This document shows positions 7,333 through 16,238 of a DNA stretch of 44,970 nucleotides, piece by piece. The notes under the pieces were generated by a model. That model searched no databases, was not told the DNA's origin, and worked only from the letters and a program-made list of their open reading frames with translations. Positions within the stretch are counted from its first letter, which is position 1. Each line of letters opens with the position of its first letter. Origin of the DNA: Planctomycetota bacterium (GTDB lineage Bacteria; Planctomycetota; Phycisphaerae; UBA1845; UTPLA1); contig JACRIM010000006.1 of assembly GCA_016235815.1 (NCBI GenBank), positions 1-44,970 of the forward strand. Direction: 5' to 3'. The position numbers and the translations under genes are program-made.

Positions 7333-8700
7333 ATGGCTGAAACTAATTCTCAAACAGCCGTGCGTCGCCCCAGCGACCGCGCTTATGCGTGCATCCATTG
7401 GACGTTCATGGGTCTTATTGCGGCGTTGTGGCTGTTCGGCCAGTACGCATCGCGATACATCGATCTGCCGCGCGGGATTGGGTTTCGGCTTTTTGTCACC
7501 GGCATCGTGTGCATGAATGTTTTGTGGTGGTCGGTGGCCGACCGGCGGTTTGCGCGGCACGTATTGTCGGCGAAACGCAGTCGTTGGCTTCGGCTTGTCT
7601 CCGCGGCGTTTTCCATTGCGCTCATCGTTCCGCTGGTTGAGATGATCGTCATCGGGCGGTTCCCCAGTTTTTTGCAGACGGCCCCGACGTGGTACACGGG
7701 TGCGGTCACGATGTGGCACATTGGTCTTGCGGTGTTGATGCCCATGGTTGCGGGGCTGCGGTTGCTTGTGCTGGGGATCGCAGCGGGTGTGCGCCGGTTG
7801 CGACGTGCCTCAACCGTTATGCCCGAAGCCCGGCCTGTTGACCTGACGCGGCGTGCATTGCTCAAGACCAGTTTCGCGACGGTGCCGATGCTGGCGCTGA
7901 CCGGCGGCACGGCGTTTACGTATGTGCAGAACCGTCGGCTGCAGGTGAATCGGCGGGAGTTATCCGCGCCCTGGCTGCCGCCGCGGCTGCGAGGGCTCAC
8001 GATTACGCACATCAGCGACTTGCACGTCGGGCGTCTCTATCGGCCGGACCAACTTCCGCGCCTTGTTGAATTGGTAAACAAGCTTCGGAGCGACCTTATT
8101 GTTGTGACCGGAGACATCGTTGATGTTTCCAATGACATGCTTCCGCCGGCGCTGGAGGCCTTTGGCCAGATGCATGCTCCGCATGGCATGTTTGCGTGCA
8201 TCGGGAATCACGATGAGTTTGACGATCGGGCCGAGTTTATTTCTGCGGTGAACGAGCGATTTCCAATGCTCATCAATCAGCGCCGCACGCTGACGATCGG
8301 CGGCGAGCGGCTCACCCTTGGCGGTGTCGATTGGGCACGTTTTGACCAATCGTCCGGCCGTCGCGCCGGGCATCATCAACATGTGCAAACGATGCTAAGA
8401 GGATATGACGCCGTCGCCGACGGGCCGCTCGTCACGCTGGCCCATCATCCGCACGCGTGGGATTCACTGGCGCTGGCCGGCGTGCCGCTGACACTGTCGG
8501 GTCACACGCATGGCGGACAGATCATGCTGACGCCGCCCGATGTACGCCCCGACATCGGCGCGGGCGAGGTGCTTTTTCGGTACATTCGCGGCGTTTATGA
8601 GAAGCCGGGGAGTACGTTGTTTGTGAATCGCGGGGTGGGGAATTGGTTTCCGCTTCGGGTGAATTCGCCGGCGGAGATCGTGCAGATTCAGTTGGTGTAG
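7333..8700 (+). CDS. Membrane-anchored metallophosphoesterase (YkuE/YaeI-like)
   Basis: The N-terminal third holds about four membrane spans (WTFMGLIAALWLFGQY, LFVTGIVCMNVLWW, LVSAAFSIALIVPLVEMIVIG and a segment near VTMWHIGLAVLMPMVAGL). The calcineurin-like phosphoesterase domain follows, with all five metal blocks: ITHISDLHVG, VVTGDIVDVS, CIGNHDEFD, LAHHPHAWD and LSGHTHGGQ. YkuE-type relatives act at the membrane on phospholipid or nucleotide phosphoesters; the substrate here is unknown. The ATG at 7333 gives 455 residues. A GTG at 7303 would add 10. Neither has a good ribosome binding site. Confidence 0.87.
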   Translation: MAETNSQTAVRRPSDRAYACIHWTFMGLIAALWLFGQYASRYIDLPRGIGFRLFVTGIVCMNVLWWSVADRRFARHVLSAKRSRWLRLVSAAFSIALIVPLVEMIVIGRFPSFLQTAPTWYTGAVTMWHIGLAVLMPMVAGLRLLVLGIAAGVRRLRRASTVMPEARPVDLTRRALLKTSFATVPMLALTGGTAFTYVQNRRLQVNRRELSAPWLPPRLRGLTITHISDLHVGRLYRPDQLPRLVELVNKLRSDLIVVTGDIVDVSNDMLPPALEAFGQMHAPHGMFACIGNHDEFDDRAEFISAVNERFPMLINQRRTLTIGGERLTLGGVDWARFDQSSGRRAGHHQHVQTMLRGYDAVADGPLVTLAHHPHAWDSLALAGVPLTLSGHTHGGQIMLTPPDVRPDIGAGEVLFRYIRGVYEKPGSTLFVNRGVGNWFPLRVNSPAEIVQIQLV

Positions 8701-8729
8701 GCGTAGGGCCCGTCGTGCGGACCATACTG

Positions 8730-10895
8730 CTACCGCGCTGCTCGCAACATTTTGGCTCCGCCTGATGAGAGCCAGGCCGCCAAGCGCGACAGGCCTTCGT
8801 CCAGGGTGACGTGCGGGGAGTAATTTAGATCCCGACGCGCGGCCGTAATGTCGAACCAGTGGGCGGTGGTTAGTTCGCGGGCGACAAATCGCGTGAGGCG
8901 CGGCTCGCCCTCGATGCCGAAGAGGGAATAGAAGAACTCCATGCAGGCCGCAGCGGCAAATGCCTTGCCGCGTGACACGCCGCGCGTTACGGGCGGGAGC
9001 TTGCCGGCGGCGAGGATTCCATTGACGAGATCCCACATGGGTCGCGGCTCGCCGTTGGTGATGAAGTATGCCTTGCCGGCGATGGGCGAGTCGGGGCGCA
9101 GTCGGCCCGCGGCGAGCAGGTGGGCGTCGGCCGCGTTGTCGATGTATACGCTGTCGACCATCTTGTTCGCGCCGCCGATGATTCGCAGCGATCGTGCCCG
9201 CGCGAGGATGCGCGGCACGAGGTGATGATCGCCGGGGCCCCAGATCAAGTGTGGTCGCAGCGACACGGTGGCGAGTCTCGGGCTGTTCGCCGCGAGGACC
9301 AACTGCTCGGCTAGTGCCTTCGACTTTGGATAGGCGGCGTCATAGTGCGTGGGGTATGGCGCTGATTCATCGATTCCCTGCATGTCGGAGCCGTCGAACA
9401 CCACGCTCGGCGAGCTGGTGTAGATGAGGCGCTTTACGCCGGCTGCGCAGCAGGCATTGATCACGTTCTGGGTGCCGACGACGTTGGCCTTGTGGTAGGC
9501 GCTCTCCGGCCCCCACACGCCGGCCAGGGCTGCGGTGTGGAAGACGATGTCGCATCCGTCGATGGCTTTTTTCAGCGCGTCGGTGTTGGCCAGATCGCCG
9601 CGGAAATGCTCGGTGCCGAATCGCCGGAGTTCGTGATAGTCGCTGCGGGAGAAGCTGCGGACCTTCAGGCCTCGGGCGTGCAGTTGTTCGATGATGGCCT
9701 TGCCGAGGAAGCCGCCGCCGCCGGTGACGAGGATCTTCCATGTGCCGATGCTCTCGCCCGGCGCGGGTAGCAGGTCGTCTTTGAGGTTGAGGGGTTCGGC
9801 CGTTCGCACTTGCGCGGGCTTGGGTGGAGGCGTCGACACTGAGACGACTATGCGTGGCCTGGGGCTTGAGACTTGAGGCGATTCCACATGGATCGCCGTC
9901 AGGTCAGATCGATCACTTGAACTGACATTCCGACGATCTGGCGCTGCGGCAGGCTTTACTTCGACGATGATTGGCTCGGTTGAGGTCTTTTCCGGAAGTT
10001 CGGGCTTGGTCACATCCGGCAGCGGGTCGATTTCTTCAACGGTGAATCGGTTTGCCAGTCGTCGGAAGAACCCCGGGCGGTCGGGCTTCTCGCGTTTCTT
10101 TTCCTTGGCGGGTTTCTTTTTTTTCTCGACGGCCCGCCGGGCGACGACTGGTTGAGGCTTGAGACTTGAGACTTGAGGCTTGAGGCTTGAGTTCGACGGT
10201 TGGGGAGATTCGCTCTGTGCCTTCGATGCCGAGATGGAATCGACCGGGTCTTCTGAATGTTGCGGCGCGATGGTAGCCGCCGGTTCTACGGCCGGCTGGA
10301 CGAGCGGCTTCGGTTCGTCCCTCTTTGATTCCGACACCCTCTTTCCGTTTGACTTTTTCTTGTCCGATTTGCCCGGCTCGACCTTTTTGGGATACGCCAT
10401 GACCGGCGGCTCGACGCGGCGGCGCGGGGGTGGCGGCGTTTCGACGACCGGGGGCGCGTCGATTTTTTCGGCTGGCTTTACCGGTGGCGGTGCGGTCGTC
10501 GCCGCGTTCGAGACGATTACGCGGCGGTCATATCGCACGACGGGTGGCGGCATTGCGACGGGCTTCATCGACTTTGGCGGCGCGGCCTCGCGCTTCTTCT
10601 CCTTGTTCGCTGGCGCGGGTGGCGCGAGAACGGCCGTCTTCGACGCTTGCGTCGGCATCGTCGGGGGCACGCGGGGTGAAAAGATGAACTTGCGCGGCGG
10701 AGGCGCGGCGGCTTCGGGCGACTCCACCTTCCCCGGCTCGGGCGGAGACTCCACCACGGGAGGCGGTTCGGGGGCGCGGCGCATCCCGATCGGCCCGGGC
10801 TTGGGCGGAGGCGGGGGCACCGTGACCGGCTTTACCGGCGGCTTGTTGTCAGGGCGCTTTGACACTTCTATTACTGTAGCACGCTCGAAACACAC
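8730..10895 (-). CDS. oleD: OleD-like 2-alkyl-3-oxoalkanoate reductase with a long proline-rich N-terminal extension
   Basis: The last 336 residues (about 386-721, DNA 8730-9740) are an extended short-chain dehydrogenase/3-beta-HSD domain. They include ILVTGGGGFLG for NAD(P), the YTSSPSVVF strand and a catalytic YPKSK (about Tyr522 and Lys526). Next to OleC and OleB this points to OleD, which reduces the 3-oxo acid made by OleA to a beta-hydroxy acid. The first roughly 385 residues are odd: proline-, lysine- and alanine-rich low complexity with a repeated SLKPQ element coded by TTGAG/CTTGAG repeats at 10153-10191. Usual OleD proteins are about 330-380 residues. The only ATG near the domain start (9741) is out of frame, so the extension is either translated or the real start is a GTG or TTG within it. 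Confidence 0.78.
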   Translation of the reverse strand: MCFERATVIEVSKRPDNKPPVKPVTVPPPPPKPGPIGMRRAPEPPPVVESPPEPGKVESPEAAAPPPRKFIFSPRVPPTMPTQASKTAVLAPPAPANKEKKREAAPPKSMKPVAMPPPVVRYDRRVIVSNAATTAPPPVKPAEKIDAPPVVETPPPPRRRVEPPVMAYPKKVEPGKSDKKKSNGKRVSESKRDEPKPLVQPAVEPAATIAPQHSEDPVDSISASKAQSESPQPSNSSLKPQVSSLKPQPVVARRAVEKKKKPAKEKKREKPDRPGFFRRLANRFTVEEIDPLPDVTKPELPEKTSTEPIIVEVKPAAAPDRRNVSSSDRSDLTAIHVESPQVSSPRPRIVVSVSTPPPKPAQVRTAEPLNLKDDLLPAPGESIGTWKILVTGGGGFLGKAIIEQLHARGLKVRSFSRSDYHELRRFGTEHFRGDLANTDALKKAIDGCDIVFHTAALAGVWGPESAYHKANVVGTQNVINACCAAGVKRLIYTSSPSVVFDGSDMQGIDESAPYPTHYDAAYPKSKALAEQLVLAANSPRLATVSLRPHLIWGPGDHHLVPRILARARSLRIIGGANKMVDSVYIDNAADAHLLAAGRLRPDSPIAGKAYFITNGEPRPMWDLVNGILAAGKLPPVTRGVSRGKAFAAAACMEFFYSLFGIEGEPRLTRFVARELTTAHWFDITAARRDLNYSPHVTLDEGLSRLAAWLSSGGAKMLRAAR

Positions 10896-10916
10896 GCATG
10901 GTTCGCAGGTCCGCCC

Positions 10917-12575
10917 CTAGTGCGGATTATCTGACGCATCGAGCTGCTTAGCGGCCCATATCGCGAGTTTTTCGCGAAAGATCTTCGCATTGTGGCGAAT
11001 GTCGACGGGGAATCGCGGATGGACAAGAAACGTCCTGATACCGCGGGTGTGATCGTGTTGCCGGGCCATGGCCGCCAATTCGGATATCAACGCGGCGTGG
11101 TCGGCACCGGCGTGCGAAGGCTCCAATTCGATGCACATCGCTGGTTGCTGCCCTTTGCGCGGGCCGAGGCCGACGAGCGCGGAGCGGAATACTTTGGGGT
11201 GCTGATTGAAGATTGCTTCGCAGGGTTCGGTGAAGAGCGTGCAGTCGTTCGATTCCACCCGATGGGCCTTGCGCCCGTAGAACCACAGCCGGCCTGTTTC
11301 GTCGAGCCGGCCGAGGTCGCCCATGCGATGCCACACTTCGTTGCCGTCGCGGATTTTGGCGAGGGCGTTGGCCTGCGGATGGTTGAGATACTCGCGGGTG
11401 ACGACGCTTCCTTTGACGGCGATCTCGCCGACCTCGCCGACTGGCAAAACTAAGTCATCCGACCATGTGGCGATCGGATCATCGGTGATGCGAATGATGC
11501 GCAGGGTCACGTTCGGCATTGGACGGCCGACGCAGGTGCCGTGTCCTGATTCGGTGAGCTTTCGTGTTTCACCGAGAATCTCGCGGCTGGCGATGGACGC
11601 CACGGGCAGGGCTTCGGTTGCACCATAGGGCGTGTGAATTTGGGCATCGCCGACGAGCATGGTGCCAAACGTTTCCAGCGTCGACGGGGGCACGGGTGCG
11701 CCGGCGGAGATCACGCGGCGCAGCGTCGGCAGCGTAATGCCGTGCTCCGCGCCATATCGACCGACGCGATTGAGTAATGCGGGCGAGCCGAACATGTGGG
11801 TCACGCCGAGGTCGCGGATGGGTGCGATGATTTTTTGCGGATCGACAAAGCCCGGACGAGTTGGGTCCATGTCGGGGATTACGGCGGTCATGCCGAGGGC
11901 CGGGTCGAAGAGTGCGAAGAGTGGAAAGGTCGGGAGGTCGATCTCGCCGGGCTGGATGCCGAAATGGTCGCGGAGGATTTGAACTTGTGCGTCGAACATG
12001 CCGTGGCGATAGAGCACGCCCTTGGGCGGACCGGTGCTGCCGGTGGTGAAGATGATTGCGGCTGGGTCGTCGGGGCTGGTCGGCGCCATCGCGAAGGGTT
12101 GTGCGTCTGTCGCACGCAGGTCGCTCAGTCGATAACCGCCCCAGCACCATCGGCGGCCGACGGTGACGACGATTCTCACTCCGCGGAATGCGCCGGGGTG
12201 CAACACGCGAAGCACGTGCGCCAGCGGAATGCCGATGAACGCAGTCGCCTCGACGCTCGCGAGGCACTCGACCATTTTTTCGCGGCCCATGCCGGGGTCG
12301 ATGAGCACCGGCACCGCGCCGATCTTGTACAGGGCGAATGTCAGGGCGAAGAATTGCGGCGACGGGCGCACCATGAGGATCGTTCGCATGCCGCGCGTGA
12401 TGCCGATGCGCGACAGGCCGTGGGCGTAACGGTCGGTCTCCTCATTCAATTCACGAAAAGACCAGTGCGAGTAACCGGCGCGCGTTGTCCAGACAATCGC
12501 CTTGTGGTCCGGCACGCGCGCGGCCATGGCGGGCAGATGAGCGGCGACGTTTACAAGCTCGTTCGTACCGGTCAT
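10917..12575 (-). CDS. oleC: Olefin beta-lactone synthetase (OleC), AMP-forming ligase family
   Basis: This 552-residue ANL-superfamily adenylating enzyme has the phosphate loop IIFTTGSTGPPKG at about 174-186, the TPYGATEALPV adenine/A5 motif, and the HRMGDLGRLDETGRLWFYGRKAHRVES hinge region. In the Ole pathway OleC uses ATP to turn the 2-alkyl-3-hydroxy acid from OleD into a cis-beta-lactone. The neighbours decide between OleC and an ordinary fatty acyl-CoA ligase: only three bases separate it from the OleB-like gene upstream, and the OleD-like gene begins 21 bases downstream. The three genes form a minus-strand operon. Confidence 0.83.
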   Translation of the reverse strand: MTGTNELVNVAAHLPAMAARVPDHKAIVWTTRAGYSHWSFRELNEETDRYAHGLSRIGITRGMRTILMVRPSPQFFALTFALYKIGAVPVLIDPGMGREKMVECLASVEATAFIGIPLAHVLRVLHPGAFRGVRIVVTVGRRWCWGGYRLSDLRATDAQPFAMAPTSPDDPAAIIFTTGSTGPPKGVLYRHGMFDAQVQILRDHFGIQPGEIDLPTFPLFALFDPALGMTAVIPDMDPTRPGFVDPQKIIAPIRDLGVTHMFGSPALLNRVGRYGAEHGITLPTLRRVISAGAPVPPSTLETFGTMLVGDAQIHTPYGATEALPVASIASREILGETRKLTESGHGTCVGRPMPNVTLRIIRITDDPIATWSDDLVLPVGEVGEIAVKGSVVTREYLNHPQANALAKIRDGNEVWHRMGDLGRLDETGRLWFYGRKAHRVESNDCTLFTEPCEAIFNQHPKVFRSALVGLGPRKGQQPAMCIELEPSHAGADHAALISELAAMARQHDHTRGIRTFLVHPRFPVDIRHNAKIFREKLAIWAAKQLDASDNPH

Positions 12576-12578
12576 GGG

Positions 12579-13556
12579 TCATTCAACCGCGCGTTGCTTC
12601 ACGAAATCGCTGATCAGCGGCACGACCGTGTCGCGTTCGTCTTCGAGGATGTAGTGGCCCGCGTCGGCGTAGCTGTGGACTCGTGCGTTGGGGAATCGCT
12701 GCTTCCACTCGTTGAGGAAGAACTCGTCAAACACGAAATCGCGCAAGCCCCAGCAGATGAGCATCGGTTTGTCGGACAGGGACGCCAGATTGTCATCCAC
12801 CCATTTCGTGAACGCATAGCTGCGATGCCGCGGCCGGGTCGGGATGTCCTGCACGAAGCGGAGGGTGGCGATGCGATTGGTCCATGAGTCGTAGGGCGCC
12901 ATCAGCCCTGCCTTCACCGCTTTGGGTAATCCCTTCGCGGTTGCCATCCACGTTGCGGGCCAACTGAAGAGGTTCAGCCCGCGGACTGCGAATTCGGTGA
13001 TGCGATTGCGGCCGTGGAGTACGCGCAGCCGCAGCGGGAAACGTTTGCCTTTGGGCAGGAGAAATGCGGCCGTGTTGAGCACTACGATTTTCGCTACGCG
13101 CATCGGCCTGCGCACTGCCGCGGCGAGGCCGATCATTCCGCCCCAGTCGTGCACGATGAACGTGACGCCGCGCTCGATGCGCAGTTTGTCGAGCAAGGCC
13201 TCCAAGTCCTCCACGCGCCGCTCGACGGTGTAGGGGTATTTTTCATCATCCGGTTTATCCGACAGGCCGCAGCCGATGTGATCGGGGACGATGCAGCGAT
13301 GGGTTTCCCGCAGGGCGAGCACCAGGTTGCGGTAGTAGAACGACCATGTCGGATTGCCGTGGACCATTACGACGGGCTGGCCCTTGCCCTCGTCGAGGTA
13401 GTGCATGCGCAGGTTGTCGCGCTCGAACCATCGGCTCGTGAAGGGATACTGCTCGCGCCAATCGGTCGATTTGTGGTCAGGCAACGGGTTCTCCAACTGA
13501 TCTGTGCGCGGCAGTAAGCGGGGTCGAGGCACAAATGCACAAAGGCACAGAGGCAC
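12579..13556 (-). CDS. oleB: Beta-lactone decarboxylase (OleB), haloalkane-dehalogenase-like hydrolase
   Basis: This is an alpha/beta hydrolase of the dehalogenase clade: the oxyanion motif MVHGNPTWSFYYR (about 64-76), PDHIGCGLSDKP, the nucleophile Asp137 in FIVHDWGG, and the catalytic His in DAGHYILED near the C-terminus. OleB relatives decarboxylate the cis-beta-lactone made by OleC, giving a cis-olefin. The position directly before oleC supports this over a dehalogenase or epoxide hydrolase. The first 20 residues are coded by GGCACAAA-type tandem repeats and look artificial; a TTG at 13496 or another non-ATG start may be the true one. No ribosome binding site settles it. Confidence 0.8.
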   Translation of the reverse strand: MPLCLCAFVPRPRLLPRTDQLENPLPDHKSTDWREQYPFTSRWFERDNLRMHYLDEGKGQPVVMVHGNPTWSFYYRNLVLALRETHRCIVPDHIGCGLSDKPDDEKYPYTVERRVEDLEALLDKLRIERGVTFIVHDWGGMIGLAAAVRRPMRVAKIVVLNTAAFLLPKGKRFPLRLRVLHGRNRITEFAVRGLNLFSWPATWMATAKGLPKAVKAGLMAPYDSWTNRIATLRFVQDIPTRPRHRSYAFTKWVDDNLASLSDKPMLICWGLRDFVFDEFFLNEWKQRFPNARVHSYADAGHYILEDERDTVVPLISDFVKQRAVE

Positions 13557-13559
13557 AGA

Positions 13560-13694
13560 GGGAATAGGGAACAGGGAACCGGGAACAGCAGGTCATAAGC
13601 CTCATCAGTCTCGTAGGGTCCGCTGTGCGGATCGTTTTGGATTGTATTGATCGATACGATTGCGTCATGTTCAGGTCCGCACAGCGGACCCTAC
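13560..13694. repeat. GGGAACA satellite and inverted pair of TCCGC palindromes
   Basis: Four 7-bp GGGAACA-type units occupy 13560-13587. Then come two inverted copies of a short palindrome built on GGTCCGC-ACA-GCGGACC: 13613-13632 and 13674-13694. The pair could fold into a large cruciform between pheT and oleB. A third copy lies at 32892-32912. No gene is seen in this gap. Confidence 0.75.
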
Positions 13695-13695
13695 T

Positions 13696-16089
13696 TCAGG
13701 CACGAAGCTCCAGCCCGCTTGCCGTCAGGAATTCGCGGAAGCTCTGCTGGAACTGGCGGATGTCGTCGTCGGTCAGGGTGCGGTCGGCGTGGCCGATGTC
13801 GGCGCGGAGCAGCAGACTGCGTTTGCCGACGGGAATCGAACCGCCCTGATAGGCCTCGACAAATGACAACCGCCGCAGGGCGTCATGCCTAAATGATTTC
13901 AATTTGGTAGATAGTGCGTCGTAACGGCTCGACGCATCGGCGAGCGTGCTGAAGTCGAGCTGGACCTGTGGGAAGCGCGGCACACCTGGCAGCCGGGAGT
14001 GTCGGCCGATCAGCGGCGTCAGCACCGACAGGTTTACTTCCGCCACGGCGATCGACCACGCGGCGAGCCGCTCATCGATTCGTTGTTTGGCCGTCAGGGG
14101 CAGGATCGTAATGCGGCCCACCGCCTTTGAGCCGACGTTGATTTCTGCGATGCGGTCGGCGTCTTCCCATGGGTGCGTTGCGCTCGTTGCCTTGTATTGC
14201 GGCGATTCATTGAGCACGGTCAGGCCCCAGCCGTCGAGCGCGGAGCGCAGGCGATCCCACACTATCGTGTCGAGCTTTTTGCCCGATTGTGCCGCGACGA
14301 GGCCGAGATGTCGCTCCTGTGACTCTTCGACGCTTTTTCGGCCGGGGAAGAACACCGTTCCGATTTCGGCGAGTTGGAATCGGTCGTGGTGGTGGCGATT
14401 GCGGTCGGCCATGGCGAGCAGCCCGGGGGCGAGGGTCTGGCGCAGCCGGGAGCAATTGTCGGCGGCGGGGTTGCGGAGGGTGATGCACTCGCCGGGGGCG
14501 AAGCCGAGGGTCTTGCACCAGTCGTCGTCGTACCAGATGTAGTCGTGGACCTCGACGAATTCGCCGGCTTCGCAGAGCTGCGCGAGTGTGCGCTGTTCGA
14601 TAAGTAATTCGGGCATTGGCTCGAAGTAGCGCGCGGCCATGCGCGGAAGGCTTGGTTCGATGTTGTTGTAGCCGACGAAGCGAGCGATCTCTTCGATGAG
14701 GTCGGCTTCGATTTCGATATCCTTGGTGGCGCGCCAGGTTGGCGGCGTGACCAGGAGCTTCGTGCCGCGCGGATCGCAGCAGAACTCGAGCTTTTCCAGG
14801 ATCTTTCGCATTGCTTCCTGCGTGATCGGTTTGCCGATCATCCGTGCGGCATAGTCGCAATCGAGTTCAATCGGGGCGGGCGACTTTGGCGCGGGGTAAC
14901 AGTCGCTGAGCGTGCTGGTTACTTCCAATCCCGGCAGCTCTGCCTTTGCAAGCTTATGGAACCGGGCGATGCCGAGCACGGTGTGCGCCGGGTCGAGTGA
15001 TTTTTCGAATCGGGCGCTGGCCTCGGTGCGATGGCCCATGGCAGTGGCCGCGCGACGGATGGTCGGGGCGTCGAAGTTCGCCGATTCGAGGAGCAGGGAG
15101 TCGGTTGTCGCACTTACTTCCGTCGCCGCGCCGCCCATGATGCCGGCGATGGCCACGCTCTTGCGGTCGCACTGGATCATCAGGGTGCCCGTGGGCATGG
15201 TTCTCGCGACGCCGTCGAGCGTGGTGAACTTCTCATTTGCCGCGGCCGTCGCGACCTGGATGTTTCGCAACTTGGCACCGTCGAAGGCGTGCATCGGCTG
15301 GCCCAACTCCAGCATGATGTAGTTGGTCAGATCGACGGTCAGATCGATCGGCCTCATGCCGCACATGGCGAGACGGACCTGCATCCACAGCGGCGAGGGT
15401 TGAGCCTTCAGCCCCTTCATCAAGAGGCCGGTGTAGCGTGGGCACTTGGTTGCGTCGTCGATTTCGATCGGGATTGCTGGCAGATTGTTCTTGAGAGACG
15501 CGGGATCGGTGACGTCGTACTTGCGAAGCGGCTTATCCAGCATGGCGGCCAGTTCGCGGGCGATGCCGTAATGGCCCCAGCAATCTGGGCGATGGGTGAT
15601 GCTTTTGTTGTCGACTTCGATGATCCAGTCGTCGAAGAGCTTGGGGTCGATCGCGTCGCCTGGCTTCATGGTCGGCGGTAGGAAGACGGCGTGTGCTCCG
15701 ATGTTTGGGAAGCCCAACGCTCCCCAGGCGACGATCATGCCCTCGGCCGGGCGACCGGCTGTGTCTGTTGCGCCGACTGCTTTGCCGCCCACGGTGGCGC
15801 CCGGGGGGGCGTAGGCCACGAGGTCGCCGACCTTTAACTCGGGCGCGGACGTCAGCGAGTTCAGCTTTTTTCCGCCGACGTCGATGACGATGCTTTGCAG
15901 CTTTGCTTCACCGGGCTGTTGGCGAAGGGACTCGATTTTTCCGGCGACAAGACCTGAAAAGGCCGGCTCGTGATGTTCGACGCCTTCTACTTCGGCTGTG
16001 GTGATGGTGAATTGCAGCGCCAACTCGCGGGGGTTCAGCCCCGGCGGCACATCAACGAAGTCTCGAAGCCAATTGAGTGAGATCAACAT
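13696..16089 (-). CDS. pheT: Phenylalanine-tRNA ligase beta subunit
   Basis: The ATG at 16089 opens MLISLNWLRDFVDVPPGLNP, the standard PheT N-terminus, giving 797 residues. A tRNA-binding/EMAP-like fold at about 40-150 is followed by the B3/B4 editing region, the B5 domain (EIEADLIEEIARFVGYNNIEP), the catalytic-like core and a C-terminal ferredoxin-fold anticodon-binding domain (RFPQVQLDFSTLADASSRYDAL, ending FREFLTASGLELRA). The protein pairs with PheS to charge tRNA-Phe and to edit mischarged tyrosine. No pheS is adjacent, so the subunits are not co-transcribed here. The frame extends 70 codons upstream, but that part is coded by GGGAACA repeats and is rejected. Confidence 0.95.
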   Translation of the reverse strand: MLISLNWLRDFVDVPPGLNPRELALQFTITTAEVEGVEHHEPAFSGLVAGKIESLRQQPGEAKLQSIVIDVGGKKLNSLTSAPELKVGDLVAYAPPGATVGGKAVGATDTAGRPAEGMIVAWGALGFPNIGAHAVFLPPTMKPGDAIDPKLFDDWIIEVDNKSITHRPDCWGHYGIARELAAMLDKPLRKYDVTDPASLKNNLPAIPIEIDDATKCPRYTGLLMKGLKAQPSPLWMQVRLAMCGMRPIDLTVDLTNYIMLELGQPMHAFDGAKLRNIQVATAAANEKFTTLDGVARTMPTGTLMIQCDRKSVAIAGIMGGAATEVSATTDSLLLESANFDAPTIRRAATAMGHRTEASARFEKSLDPAHTVLGIARFHKLAKAELPGLEVTSTLSDCYPAPKSPAPIELDCDYAARMIGKPITQEAMRKILEKLEFCCDPRGTKLLVTPPTWRATKDIEIEADLIEEIARFVGYNNIEPSLPRMAARYFEPMPELLIEQRTLAQLCEAGEFVEVHDYIWYDDDWCKTLGFAPGECITLRNPAADNCSRLRQTLAPGLLAMADRNRHHHDRFQLAEIGTVFFPGRKSVEESQERHLGLVAAQSGKKLDTIVWDRLRSALDGWGLTVLNESPQYKATSATHPWEDADRIAEINVGSKAVGRITILPLTAKQRIDERLAAWSIAVAEVNLSVLTPLIGRHSRLPGVPRFPQVQLDFSTLADASSRYDALSTKLKSFRHDALRRLSFVEAYQGGSIPVGKRSLLLRADIGHADRTLTDDDIRQFQQSFREFLTASGLELRA

Positions 16090-16143
16090 GGGCCGTCCAT
16101 TATCGCCGTCCACGCGATGCTGTCGATGGGGCAGCGCAATGCG

Positions 16144-16199
16144 GGGAACAGGGAACAGGGAACAGGGAGCAGGGAACAGGGAACGGGGAACGGGGAGCA
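16144..16199. repeat. Eight-unit GGGAACA tandem repeat
   Basis: Eight 7-bp units, mostly GGGAACA with GGGAGCA and GGGAACG variants, lie between the divergent pheT and cyclase genes, in the region that should hold both promoters. A shorter array of the same unit lies at the other end of pheT (13560-13587). Confidence 0.85.
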
Positions 16200-16238
16200 G
16201 GCTTTGGTCTGCGCGCATCGGCATGCGGGCAATGAGCC

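Noticed and set aside
10180-10920. A 246-residue Gly-rich plus-strand frame
   Set aside because: It is the complement of the proline-rich OleD extension; the minus frame continues into a recognisable enzyme.
11796-12887. A 363-residue open frame on the plus strand
   Set aside because: It is the antisense shadow of oleC and oleB.
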